Source: Pseudisothecium myosuroides
Taxonomy: Eukaryota; Streptophyta; Bryopsida; Hypnales; Lembophyllaceae
DNA: 64,000 nt
Assembly (NCBI GenBank): GCA_951799445.1
Contig: OX637297.1
Location: forward strand, 6,758,001-6,822,000
Reading direction: 5' to 3'
The stretch's first letter is position 1. Every line of letters starts with the position of its first letter. The notes under the pieces were generated by a model. The model was given only the letters and a program-made list of their open reading frames with translations, did not search any database and was not told the DNA's origin. Shown here piece by piece: positions 46,557 through 57,408 of this stretch. Made by a program: the position numbers and the translations under genes.

Positions 46557-47456
46557 CTTTTCTTGAATCTGACCATTCTCAACAATGCACATCGTGAATT
46601 CCTCGTCATCGTCATATCCCAAGCAAATGTTGATTTCTTGCCTCACACTGAAGAGAGTCCACAGTAAGCCAACCTGTAATTGCAATGGTTCTCCCCAATG
46701 TGGAACATCGCAATTAACATTGACCAATTCATCATGCTGCACTTGTTTTAGATTCTCCCATGTCAAACCTCTTTGACGGTGTTGGCGGTTGTATGTGAAA
46801 TTACAATATAGAATAGATCTGCCAAGGTGATACCGAAACACTACTGTTGATCGGTCTATGATGCACTTAATGATGTCCATGCCTACACAAATTTTTGTGT
46901 CCCATCCTTCATCCATAAGAGATGTGAAAGACTTTTCTGTGAGATTTTTTAATACAAAAAGAGTAGGCGTTCGATGCATTGTTGTAGTGGCAAACAAATC
47001 CACCATAACATGAACTGGCATAAACCAGTGAATGTGGCTAGATTTTGACCCTACGTTAGGTTTCATGGCACTCAGAAAATCGGAATGCAATCAAGATCTA
47101 AATGACTCTGAAGTCACCATATCTAGTAGAGGCCACTCAGGATCATCAAAACCTGGCAAGGATAACATCTGCAATCTACCAAAATCGACCTCTGTGTTGC
47201 ATGGAAAGTAAAGCGCATTATAAAAGTGAACACCGATTTTCAACAAGTCTTTATGGGTTTGCGAGTGGGTTTGCAATCCTCGTTGGGCTTCCCCAACGTC
47301 CACATGGACTACATAAATAATGTCAAGTATGGATTTTGGGTCAATCCAATCCTGGTAGAGAGATAGATATAGATTTGCAACATTCCCAGACATTGCAAGC
47401 TTTAGAAATTGACAAGTACTCATATATTGTGATGTCAATACACTCTTGTTGCACAT
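46557..47456 (-). pseudogene. Unrecognised minus-strand gene, large exon with one nonsense codon
   Basis: One frame from 47456 down to a GTACGT donor after GQIQEK (exon end 46557, phase 0), about 300 codons, interrupted only by TGA at 47091-47093. Readable segments include LYLSLYQDWIDPKSILDIIY, FYNALYFPCNTEVDFGRLQ, SSHIHWFMPVHVMVDLF, GWDTKICVGMDIIKC and LGYDDDEEFTMCIVE. I do not recognise the family. The composition looks like a genuine protein, and its position among transposon genes suggests a mobile-element protein. The upstream junction is not fixed: a TGA stands just before the Met at 47456, so an acceptor must lie within the first codons. Confidence 0.5.
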
Positions 47457-48139
47457 TCAATGCTTGCGTTCTTGTTGTTGAATTTTGATTACAACATTAT
47501 CCAACTTAATATATGTGCATTATCATCACTGTCAATATTTGAATACAGGGAGCTATGAAGTTTTTGAACGTAGCCCACCTCACTCAATGATGAGTGATTC
47601 TCTTCAGTTGTCTCTTGAATCCTAGGGATAGAATTTACTATTCTAGCGCACATCCCAATTACTACCCATAATGCCGCAAATGTATACAAAGCTGAAATGG
47701 CACCGAGCTGGCCAAGCCCTAATAAGCGTGCATGAAGAACTTGGAACGGGTTTCAATGAAGATTCTCTTAGTTAGGTTAGGCAAGCTTCAATTATAAACT
47801 AGATGTCAAAGCTGAAAGCTCATGCTCCTAGAATGGTAATGATTAGCGACTTGTTCTGAAAGTTCCAAGAGATGCTAAATATGGTTGCTCAGATACGATT
47901 TTGGCTCTTACCTCTGAAAATTGGACCAAAAAAATAATTTTAAGACTGAAATCGTGAAATATACCACCTGAATTTGAAAGTAAAAGAACTTGCAACATTG
48001 GGACTAATGACCGGGCTTATGGCACAGTAATGAAAGACCTAGCTAAAGGCAATAACTGGGAAGAAATATCATACCACAAAGCTCTCCATAGTCAGTGTTG
48101 GAAATGGTTGAAGATTTCAAAAAGGTAATAGAGACTTAC

Positions 48140-48362
48140 AATTGCAACCTTCGTGACAAATTTCTTGGTCCAATTGCACCTGACAATGCGTGTAGGCATG
48201 CTGTACAAGAACCTCAGACACAACCGAGGAGCCTTGTTTCACACGAAATTTAATTATCTTCGCCTTATAACCACCTTCTTCGTTGTGCTTCCGTGCATCT
48301 TTAGCATGTCCACCACGCTTTCCAGCTTGCAATGTCACCCAAGAACCCAATGTCACCTTCAT
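48140..48362 (-). CDS. Probable first exon of the same minus-strand gene
   Basis: ATG at 48362 begins MKVTLGSWVTLQAGKRGGHA. The exon continues GGYKAKIIKFRVKQGSSVV, VLVQHAYTH and DQEICHEGCN, ending in phase 1 at a strong GTAAGT donor (48139-48134). The G.WV.L..G......YKAKI..F.V......V.HAY pattern suggests a small beta-barrel adaptor fold, but this is only an impression. It probably splices toward 47456; the connecting exon was not found. Confidence 0.45.
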
Positions 48363-51300
48363 AGGAATCCAGCTACCATCACTCCCTATTTTGAACGTCT
48401 AGATCGACTCGATTTCGCATTGAGGCCTCATTGTGGAAAAAAAAGACGACACAGGGTTTGCCGCAAGACGGATAGGCTTTGCCAAGCATACAAGACTGGT
48501 GAGGAGGCGAGTGGCGGAAACCCTGAATCCGATACACGACAAGGTGGAAGATGAGTGGCTGTCCTCGTACACTAGGAAAATTTTGGCCACAGTGGCAAGC
48601 TGAGCTAGAGTACAAGGATGTGCGAGAACTCTGAGGGGAACTGGCAGCCCTGAAGAGGGTCGACTTTTTTTCTAATGCTTACAGCAAATATCGGAGTTGA
48701 CATCATCCCAAATTCATTGATTTGTTTGAACACTCTCTATCCCGAAGGAGTATATTTCCTTGCATCGGGAAATCTCTAGACCACTTAGCATCCAAAAGCG
48801 GTTTAAGTCTCCTTTGAAAGGCATTACGGACTCATTGTACATACCATCGAGAAGATCTCCCGATGGACAGGACCTTCACAAAGTCCAAAAATCCCCGTAA
48901 ATTCCAGAAGTAGTTAAATATGGCATATAGCTTACAAAACACCAATTCCAATGTCATGATATGAGAGCACTGTGAATATTGAAATCATTAGAAATGAACT
49001 TCATGTCAATATAGGATGGGAAGATCCTATTCAGAGTTGCACACTTTAGGAAACTTCATACTTAAAGAATACTAGTCATGTTAGCTCATTCACTTGCACT
49101 TGGGGATGAAGTGTAGAGGTAACCACTCAGAGAAATTGCTGGAGCCCATTATATGGACCACTATAACACACAGTGGCCTTTCTTTTACATTTCTGCATTT
49201 CTGCAGACTCTCCAAGTGACTACGGTTCATTGAGAACAAGGCTCCAACATATGGGTCTAAATCTTTTATTAGTGGAGCACAAAACACAAGACCTTGCTTC
49301 GGTTGGTGTAGCTAGTGCAACCCTCCCAATTGTGCAAGCATCATACGTGAACTTATTCCAATTGTCAACGTCCAATAACCACTATTTGAGGATGTCCAGC
49401 ACTTCATATCCGCAATCGTAGTTGTCCATTTTAACAAATTTCCTTTGAAATGCCAACGCCTCCTAAGCAAACATCTACATTATATGCAGAGCATTGTTTC
49501 GCCTTTGTGATTCCTAAAAAAGAGAACATATAATTACTTCCTATAAGTTCAGAGAGAAAGGACAGGAGTCAAAAATTACCTGTATCTTACAAGGTCGTGC
49601 GGCCTTTTTCACGCTCCGTCCACATCCACGAGGTCCTCTGATAGTGCACATGAGAAAAAAAAAGAAAACAATGGAGTCAGTCGATGCAATTTCAGTCGTC
49701 ACAGCAATTCCGCCTTCAGCACAACAAGGCATTTTCTAGACATGGTCCTCCTACTCCATGACATAACTTTGTGGCGGTGTACTCTTCTCGTTGCCTTGCA
49801 AAAATGTTCATCAAAGAGTAGACAATAAGAGCATTCAATCATGCCGACGTCATCTACCAATACCATTCATAAAGAATTGGGCACATCGTACATGATGACT
49901 TTCATTCCTTCATTATTTTTCCCGTTGCTTATTAAGTGCCAAAAGCGGAGATTTAATTTCTTGTAGTGGTACTCTAAATTCCAACAGTCATCCAGTTCTT
50001 GGATATAGAAAATCACATGAACATGTATCACATACCCGTCATTCTATTTTCATGTAGGATTCCGTAGATTCATCCAATTTCTAAAATTGAATTCGAAGTT
50101 ATTCAACGGAGAGTTTCATGATTTGTAGAATTTAGTTAGGGAAATTGGTTTTTGATCCTTCAATGTGGCAGTACGAACAACAAAAAAAAAAGCAGTGGTT
50201 CATTCCAGCAGCAGTTATCAATGCAGTAGAGAGTGAGGTGAATGTAGCTATCGCATTCATTCCACATAGACCGTAGAGGCCTTCTCGATATTGAGTTCAT
50301 TGAGAACCATTTCCTAATTGAACGACCACTGTGGACGTGAAGCCTATGCTTTCATGTTTCAGAAGAATTCGACCGCTGAGCAAAGTGCAATGACAATAAA
50401 GCGATCCAGTGCTTGCATACCTCTCTGTCACCATTTGCCTATGCTGGTCACCCCGACTTGTACGTTTTCGACCACTGCTGCTTGGTGCAGCAGACAAAGA
50501 CCAGGTGTTGGATAGTTCGGTTTGAATTACTGTTTCAATTTTTCCAGAATTGCCCACGACCTTCACAATCAAGCTCAAACATTTTTCAGACCAGAAATGA
50601 AAGCGCCAACGAAGAGAAGGATGACAACTCCTTGCTCTCTACAATTTGCTATCGAATTGACTGAAGAGAGGACTACTATGTATTTGACATGACCAACAAA
50701 CTGGACAGAAGCAGAAGAGAAGAAGTATGACTTCCACATGCCCAAGGACATGGACACAAGGGCGACACCAGTACTGCAAACAACAAGAAGGTTCATAGAA
50801 GCAGTTCCCACTCTTACGGAGACGTCACGGCAAAGCAACAACCACCATCTCTTTGTATTGGAAATACAGGTATAGTTCTCTTCAGAGGCATTACACAAAA
50901 TAATGAGTCCCATAGTGTCGCCTGCAGCTTTCAAGAAATTTACGCACTCATGTATGCCAGAGACACTAGGAAATTGACGTGAAATAATTGATACAAGCTA
51001 TTTCATCGATTGCAATACCTATGAGGACGTGAATGGCTTCTTTCAGTGATAGAGCCCTGGGATCCTTCTTTTCTGGTTGACCTTCGCTATGTTTCTATCG
51101 ACGACAACAATTACCAATATGTGGACTTCAACCAAGCAGCCCAGAACAAGCATTCACGGTGACTTTGAACTCGTAAAGCATGGGCATGGAGCTGACTCTA
51201 CAAGCCTCTCTGACAACACTTCATTGAAGGCCTTCTCCTAAACCGACGAAGACGCTGAGGATTTGTCTCAAGCAAACATGAACTTGGACGGGACAATGGC

Positions 51301-51915
51301 GATCTGGGTTCAAAATTTCGAAGGGTCTGTTGCAAACTACTAACGACACTAAATGAACACAGCACTTCCATGGCAAGCCATACTCCTAGAAGGACGGGAA
51401 TAGGTCGACGGAATACAGAGTGAGCATGTCGCCCAACATACAGTGAGCAATTTCAAATACTGTTAGTGGAGCGTGCTTTTTAGTGAATTGTGGAGTAGGT
51501 TGCCGCTGGTGTAGGACTACACAATTTATGGAACATGATGTAAGGAAATAAATAAAATCTAATCCAAATCATGACAGTAAGTGCGACAAGACAGAAGCTA
51601 ATTCACAAATCCTTCATGGAGATTGTGATTGGATAGTTTTGCAATTTAGTTAAGAAGGGGGACGTGACGTACCTTAATGGCTCAATGCAGACGGGTTGAT
51701 AGCCATGGAACTGACACACTTTAAATTCCAGACGGTGTCCATTAGGCATACAAGTGTGTGTTGAAATGCTGTGTGAGAAGGTTGAGGAAGACGAGTTACT
51801 TATGTATTTCCGACCTGTTGCAGCTGCTGCTTTGTGGCTCTGTCACCTACTCTGACAAAAATATTGCGCTAGTTGAGGACGGAAGGGTGCCTGACAAAGT
51901 CACTGTAGTTCCACA
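48363..51915. other. Non-coding region upstream of gene B
   Basis: Mixed composition. Several minus-strand open frames (for example 50297-50578 and 50575-50934) show no recognisable sequence. A CACTA-like string (CACTAGGAAAATTTTGG, about 48569) has no partner that I could find. No TNP2 remnant is visible beside gene B. Confidence 0.35.
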
Positions 51916-54900
51916 ATGCCAGAAGTAAGTGCTTTTGAGATGCGGCGGCTGCTGACCATTCGCGAGAACCACTTCCTGCTGAAAGAACTGTGCGGGCCGG
52001 GGGAGTCAGTGTAAGTCCCCGCATCGCCTTCAAAGCAGCAGCTCGTGGCATAAAATTCTCTTGGACTTTTCCAGAAAAAAGGCCCAGCCATTTGAACTCG
52101 TGTCGCTATGCAAGTTTTCGCAGAGTCTTTTGACAGTAGCCGCCGTTGGTAATTTATTGTCGAAGTCTGAGCGGATTTCCAAAATTGGAGGTCACCATAG
52201 TTTTCCAGGCGGCCAAATGAGCGGCCGCTACGTGTCTGCAGTGATTGAGGTCTAGTGCAATGCTGAGTTGTTCCCAAACTAGCTTTAGTGTTTGGAACAA
52301 CCCATTGCCTTTCGTTGTTTCAGAGGTTTTCATCGCCAAGTCGTGAATAGGGTTTGTATGTCATTGTGTCAAGGCACGGTCCCCGTGGTGATATTGTACA
52401 GTTCCGTGAACAATTAGGATGAAATTCATCACCGACCAATTCCGCATGGGGTTTGTGGCCGTCACTGCCAACTACGGTGGTCATGACTCTTGCTCGCGTA
52501 TTGTTCTTCCTCCGGTCCTCCTCTATTTTCGAAGGTTTGTTTCATGGTGGCACAAATTCGAGACAAAAACATTGAATTGTAGGTATGAGATTCAGAATTC
52601 CAAGGCGTTGTTGGATGCGGCTTTAGCTTTGGAGAGAGGGAGGGTGCGTAGTCCTACACCAGCGGGATCCAGTACTAGTGACAACAGCAACAAAGGAATT
52701 CATTCGAAGAGTGAGGAAAAACTTGGATGCACTAGTAGGGATGGGCCGACTCCGTGGACAGTAAAAGCAGACATCAACAGCAAAGATGAAAGGGTAGGCA
52801 CACAAATTTCAGGTGGGGAGAGGAAGCGAGCGGTTCCCCTTGGTTGCATGAAGGACTGCTTACACGTGGAATCTAACTCGCGCTCAGAGGGCAACGAAGA
52901 AACAAAACATGACATGGACAAAGACTACATAGAAGGTGTTGGTGCAGTCCCTTCCTCAGACGAATCAGATGAGTCACAGAGCGAGGAGGACCCTGAAGAG
53001 GAGCTTGGTCATAGTGGCGGATCACACGCTGAAGAGGATTGCAATGACAATGACGGAGCACATGCACAATGTGAGAACTAGAGGAATTTTTTAAGAATTG
53101 GCTCAAAAAGATCAACAGCCGACGTGTTAGGTGAGTGTAAGGATGTGCGCAGAAGGTTTTGGAAGGCAGCGGACGTGGGGGAGTTCTCGGAGCCCACCAT
53201 GGCAAAAGAATCATTTTTGACTGTTTCCCAGCGAAAAACTCAGGTGCGACTTCCATGTTGCATGTGCAATTGGAATGGAGAGCAATGCGCGCTCGTAATC
53301 AATGCATTACCAATCATGAATTCGGAAGTCATGTGTCTGAAAGAGTAGAACATTGTAGAATGTGGAACGCAGATGCGTTAGAAATGATTGGTCAGTTAAT
53401 TTTTTTCCCATTCTAGCATTCAATCGAATTTTCCTGCTGTAGTTCATTTGCAGCTTCTGGACAGTGCGTGCAATTGGTTGGTCGTGAATCCTTAATTCAC
53501 TTATGAGCGGCTTTCAAGACTTGTTGTCGGTTAGTCGGATGCAAGAAAATTTTACTGTTACTTTCTCTGCATGATTATGCACTGGAGGAAGCAATACTAG
53601 TGTCTAGTGCATGTTGAAAATATGGGGCTGTACATTTTGGGGAGGGGAGGCTGTGTTTCCACTAGCGTCAGGGTGGGACCTTTGCCCTTGTCTTGGAAGT
53701 TTAGAACGTCTTGAACTTGAGCTGTGAACGTAGAAAACGAGTTGTTTTTGTTTGCAATGCTATGGTGAATTCTGGCTTATTGTCTATGATGTAGTAGTCG
53801 TGCATTTTTGTGTCTGTGGAGGAGTAAGGTAGTTGTTCTTGACAATGAAATCTTGTAGAGGGCATTGGTTATGGGATCACATTCCTGGTATTTACTTTGA
53901 TGTGAACGTCTCTGTTTGTCCACGTTGTCTATGGAGCAGAGAAGATGGTGTACAAGTCGTTGTCAACTAATTTCATTTGGTCGAAGTGGTTGCAAGGTTC
54001 GGTTGCAAGATTTTTTTCTGATTTCCTTGGAGTTCAGAGGGAGCTCTTTTGAGTGGCATTCGATTTGCATGGAGTTGAAAGCCTCGTAAGAGTCTTTAAT
54101 GTATGGCGGTCCATCTTTAGTGCAATTTGTTGTAGGACTCAGATATTCAAAGAAATGGAAAAGCGTTGGAATATCAATGAGTGAGCCATTGTTCACAGAA
54201 TTAGGAAGGTCCATACAGCATAAGCAATTCCAGATGCAAAAAACAAATAGCGGGATTCAAAGTGGGATACTCATGTTCAAGCTCATGATGAGCACCGCCG
54301 AAAGTCTAGGGAAGAAGTGCATGATCCCAGTAGTGTGTGCTGCATTGGCCTTCAACACAAAAAAGGCAATTGTAGACGTCTTCACCGATTAATGCGCACT
54401 GTCTATGTAGGAGCAAAGAAATTGAAAATAATGTCTAGAGGAGTGACACTGCAGAGTGGTGGACTCATGTTCGTGCATTGTGTCAGGGAAACACGTCAAT
54501 GGGGGGGTTGAAGGGCCAAGTGCGTGAGGAAGATGGGTTCAATATGTGGGAAATGATTCAGGAGAAGAAAAAACAAAAGAGGAAGGAACAGAAAGATATT
54601 GAATTCGACAACGCCGGCAAGGAAAATGATATTCCAGTGGACCGTTGGAAGAGAGCATGCAATGCCGCAGTGTGCACAGGCAAGAAAAACCGGACTAGGG
54701 AGGGGCAAGTTGGAAAGGAGAAAGGTAAGAGTGGACAAGCGACGAAGGCCAAATCGGGAGGTGCGTTTGTCATATCAGAGAAGGAATATAGGCTGCTGCA
54801 GAGTTTGAAGGAAAAGAAGGGCCGACCAGTTCCAGGAACTGAGGTCGACGGTGAGCATAACTGTCATGAACTATGTCTCAATCATTTTCAATCTTCAGTA

Positions 54901-57408
54901 TAAGAGTAGGTGGTCGGCATAATTTGACTATGGAGCAGGGAGTTTGGAAGCAAGAGCTCTTTAGTCATGGGCAATTTTTTGAGAAGTCGTGTGAGAAATT
55001 CACGGCTTGTAGGATAGGCGCTCACGTGTGCATACCGAATAGCCTTCATTGAAGTCAATGGAAATCGAATTCATGGTCCGAGTCTTCATGCAATTGTTGG
55101 GCAATGATTGAGACAAAGTGACTCTGAGTTGCTATTGGAAGTAGTACTTATGAAGCGGTGGAGGGCGCATGCTTTCCTTGTGTGCACATTACTATGCGTG
55201 ATTTGGACGTCCGCAGCAATGAATTCAAATGTTTTGTGTAAATATCATAATCTTCGTAGTGCATGCAGATTTATAGGACCATAAGAAGAACTGAATTTGT
55301 TTGGACTGTACTGTTTGGGAGAAGCGGTACCTATTGTCAAAGACGCCGCTTTTTTGTATTTTGAAAGTAAGTTTTGGTTGTAGGCTATGTGGGATTGACA
55401 TGTATTTGTCGTTGACACGTTGTGTGTCCAGATTTCAACTCGGTGGTTGATGGAAATGATGACCACTTCAGAACGCAGAGACCAACGACCCATTCGGACT
55501 TTGTGGGCCGACAATCCCGAAAAGGAATGGCTGGTGCAACATCATTCTGAGGAGAAGAGGATGATGATGGCAAGCAGCGGTCGCAAGAGAAGGACAAGTA
55601 GCGTATCCACCTTGAACCGTCAGCTATAGAAGGTGTAGACGATGACTGGGGTGTTCATAGGAACGGAGGGATGGTGGCCGGAGAGGGAGAGTTAGTGGAC
55701 GTGGCAGAGGAGGATGCATCCGACAGTGACTTCGACAAAGAGCTTGAGGTAAGCAAATGCATAGAAGTATAGAAGAGAGGTATAGCGTGCGGCAAGTATG
55801 GGCGAATGAGCATTGTATGTATCAGGAAATGTAAGTGCAGGTTTCTATAGAAAAGTAAGGGCATGAGCAGAGAACAGCAGGACTCCTTTTTGTAGTGTAT
55901 GCATTGGTTGGACATGTATACAATGACGTAGTGGGAATTGATGTCACTGTGTTTCATTGCGACAGATTCTTGTACGGTCCAGCAGAAGTGCAGCAGCTGA
56001 CTATGAAGGGAGGCTGCGAAAAGTATCCATTGAAAGTCATGGGAGGAGCACAAAGGAAAACGGTCTACAGAGGGTCCAAGCTATACGGCTTAATGAACGT
56101 TAAGAGAAGGAGAGAGAAGTGCTGCGGGCACGGAAGCAAAAGGGTCCGGCAGCCAAGGAGAAGCCGGAGGCCTCATTAGTAAAAAGTCAAGGGATGAGCA
56201 GTCGCCAGACAAGCAAACTTTTGGAGAAGGCTGTGGAATTCTATCCTTTCGAGTCGACGATGGATGAGGATAACTTACAAATAGTGGGAGTAGCAAGTCC
56301 ATCAGGTTCTGCTGCAAATGTGACTTCTGACGACGACTTCCAGGAACCACCATTGCATGATAAAAGGAAGATGAAAATGATGAAGAAGCAGCTTCTGACG
56401 GAGTTTGAAGCAAAGGCGAACCCAAAGAGGAAAAAAGCCAAAAGGGAAATTCAAGTGCAAGAACGTGAAGAGGTGGGAAAAAAGCCCTACTACATCATGG
56501 TCGGTGCAGCTGGTAATCCATACAGAGATGGACTATCAGTGTGGAGGGCGGAGTTGAATAAGCTGTGTCGCGCTTTGGATCCTTCCATCCGGGACATCAG
56601 GGAGCAACCGCATCAGAAAATGCAGATTTTGAAGAAGCGACTGACAGATAAATTCGAATACAGTGGCATCATTGCAGATAAATACCTTCTGCCTCTTGTG
56701 GAATCCGCCGTTTCAACAAGGAGGAATGAGCTTATCAACAAAATCAAAACTGGCAGAGCTTGCCCCCCTGGACTGAATGGAGACATATGGAAGAGATTGG
56801 AACGCATTTCGGAGAGTGCCAACTTCAAGAAAAAGTCTGAGGCAATGCGCTATGCGAACTCTTGCAGACGTAATCTAGGGAGGACTGGTCCAGGTGGAGA
56901 AATAGGTGTACGAGATGCCTTGAAGGAGAGATTGCAAAGGTCACCAGACCCGGAAGAGGTTCAGGCTGAAATGAATCAAGACAAAGGATACGGGGGGAAG
57001 AAGAACGCCAGAAAAATGGCGCTTCGTCTGAAAGCAGCGGAAGGGAGTTTTGGAGGTGGTGAAGACGGCAGTGACAGTAGTTCGGGTCCATGGAGGGACT
57101 TGCGGGCAGAGGAAATTGGCGGTGCATCGAAAAGGAGGATTGGCAGCAGTTGTACTAAAAGCGAAAACGATGCAGGCATGGACCAGATGAAGCTCATCAA
57201 GGAATTGCAAGCTCAAATCGAGGCCCTGAAGGCAAAGGTGGAGACTGGAGCGACCGAAGGACCTTCGGCCAATACAAAAGCCCCACTACACTTGCTAAGA
57301 GCGGCCGCCCTAGTGTGTTGTATTGAAGGAATTACCGATGAGGTGATATTTGAAAGAGACCCTTGCACTTTGTATCTCAATTACGGCATGACAGCGTTCA
57401 AGTCATAG
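51916..57408 (+). pseudogene. Gene B: decayed paralogue of the TNPA-like gene A
   Basis: Exons parallel gene A: 51916-52010 (95 nt, GT|GTAAGT), 52583-53243 (starts YEIQNSKALL, ends TVSQRKTQ at CAG|GTGCGA), 54487-54850 (phase 0 to phase 1, GTGAGC), 55432-55748 (phase 1 to phase 0, GTAAGC) and about 56107-57408. In-frame stops: TAG 53079, TGA 55548, TAG 55599. A 60-nt GTGAGA..TTAG intron (53071-53130, phase 1 both sides) would remove the first but not the others. The last exon holds the same conserved block as gene A and a C-terminal coiled coil, with no intron between them. The RS-rich segment is missing. No CACTA termini were found around it, so it may be the remnant of a second, older element. 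Confidence 0.6.
56107..57408 (+). CDS. Gene B conserved Transposase_24-like exon
   Basis: Open for about 430 codons. Begins with a basic segment (VLRARKQKGP), an acidic patch and a Lys-rich stretch (PKRKKAKRE). The conserved block follows: KKPYYIMVGAAGNPY, WRAELNKLCRALDPS, TDKFEYSG, ELINKIKTG, IWKRLERIS, RYANSCRRNLGRTGPGG, RSPDPEEVQAEMNQDKGYG. It ends with a Ser/Gly-rich linker and a coiled coil (KLIKELQAQIEALKAKVE). Aligned by eye it shares most charged and aromatic positions with gene A exon 6. The acceptor is weak (GTTAAGAG). The last 30 codons after the coiled coil look non-homologous and may be read-through into flanking DNA. Confidence 0.62.
   Translation, partial: KEREVLRARKQKGPAAKEKPEASLVKSQGMSSRQTSKLLEKAVEFYPFESTMDEDNLQIVGVASPSGSAANVTSDDDFQEPPLHDKRKMKMMKKQLLTEFEAKANPKRKKAKREIQVQEREEVGKKPYYIMVGAAGNPYRDGLSVWRAELNKLCRALDPSIRDIREQPHQKMQILKKRLTDKFEYSGIIADKYLLPLVESAVSTRRNELINKIKTGRACPPGLNGDIWKRLERISESANFKKKSEAMRYANSCRRNLGRTGPGGEIGVRDALKERLQRSPDPEEVQAEMNQDKGYGGKKNARKMALRLKAAEGSFGGGEDGSDSSSGPWRDLRAEEIGGASKRRIGSSCTKSENDAGMDQMKLIKELQAQIEALKAKVETGATEGPSANTKAPLHLLRAAALVCCIEGITDEVIFERDPCTLYLNYGMTAFKS

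Noticed and set aside
48569..48585. CACTAGGAAAATTTTGG as the left end of a second CACTA element containing gene B
   Set aside because: No inverse partner with a matching 3-bp flank was found to the right. Chance is likely.
50297..50934. Two adjacent minus-strand open frames as a TNP2 remnant next to gene B
   Set aside because: None of the TNP2 hallmarks (for example NDFPAYG, LDVMH or WMYP-type blocks) is present.
2542..55601. Alternative genetic code (TAG or TGA read as an amino acid)
   Set aside because: In-frame TAG, TGA and TAA all occur, and genes also terminate at TAA, TAG and TGA. Conserved positions fit CGA or CAG mutated by C-to-T change.
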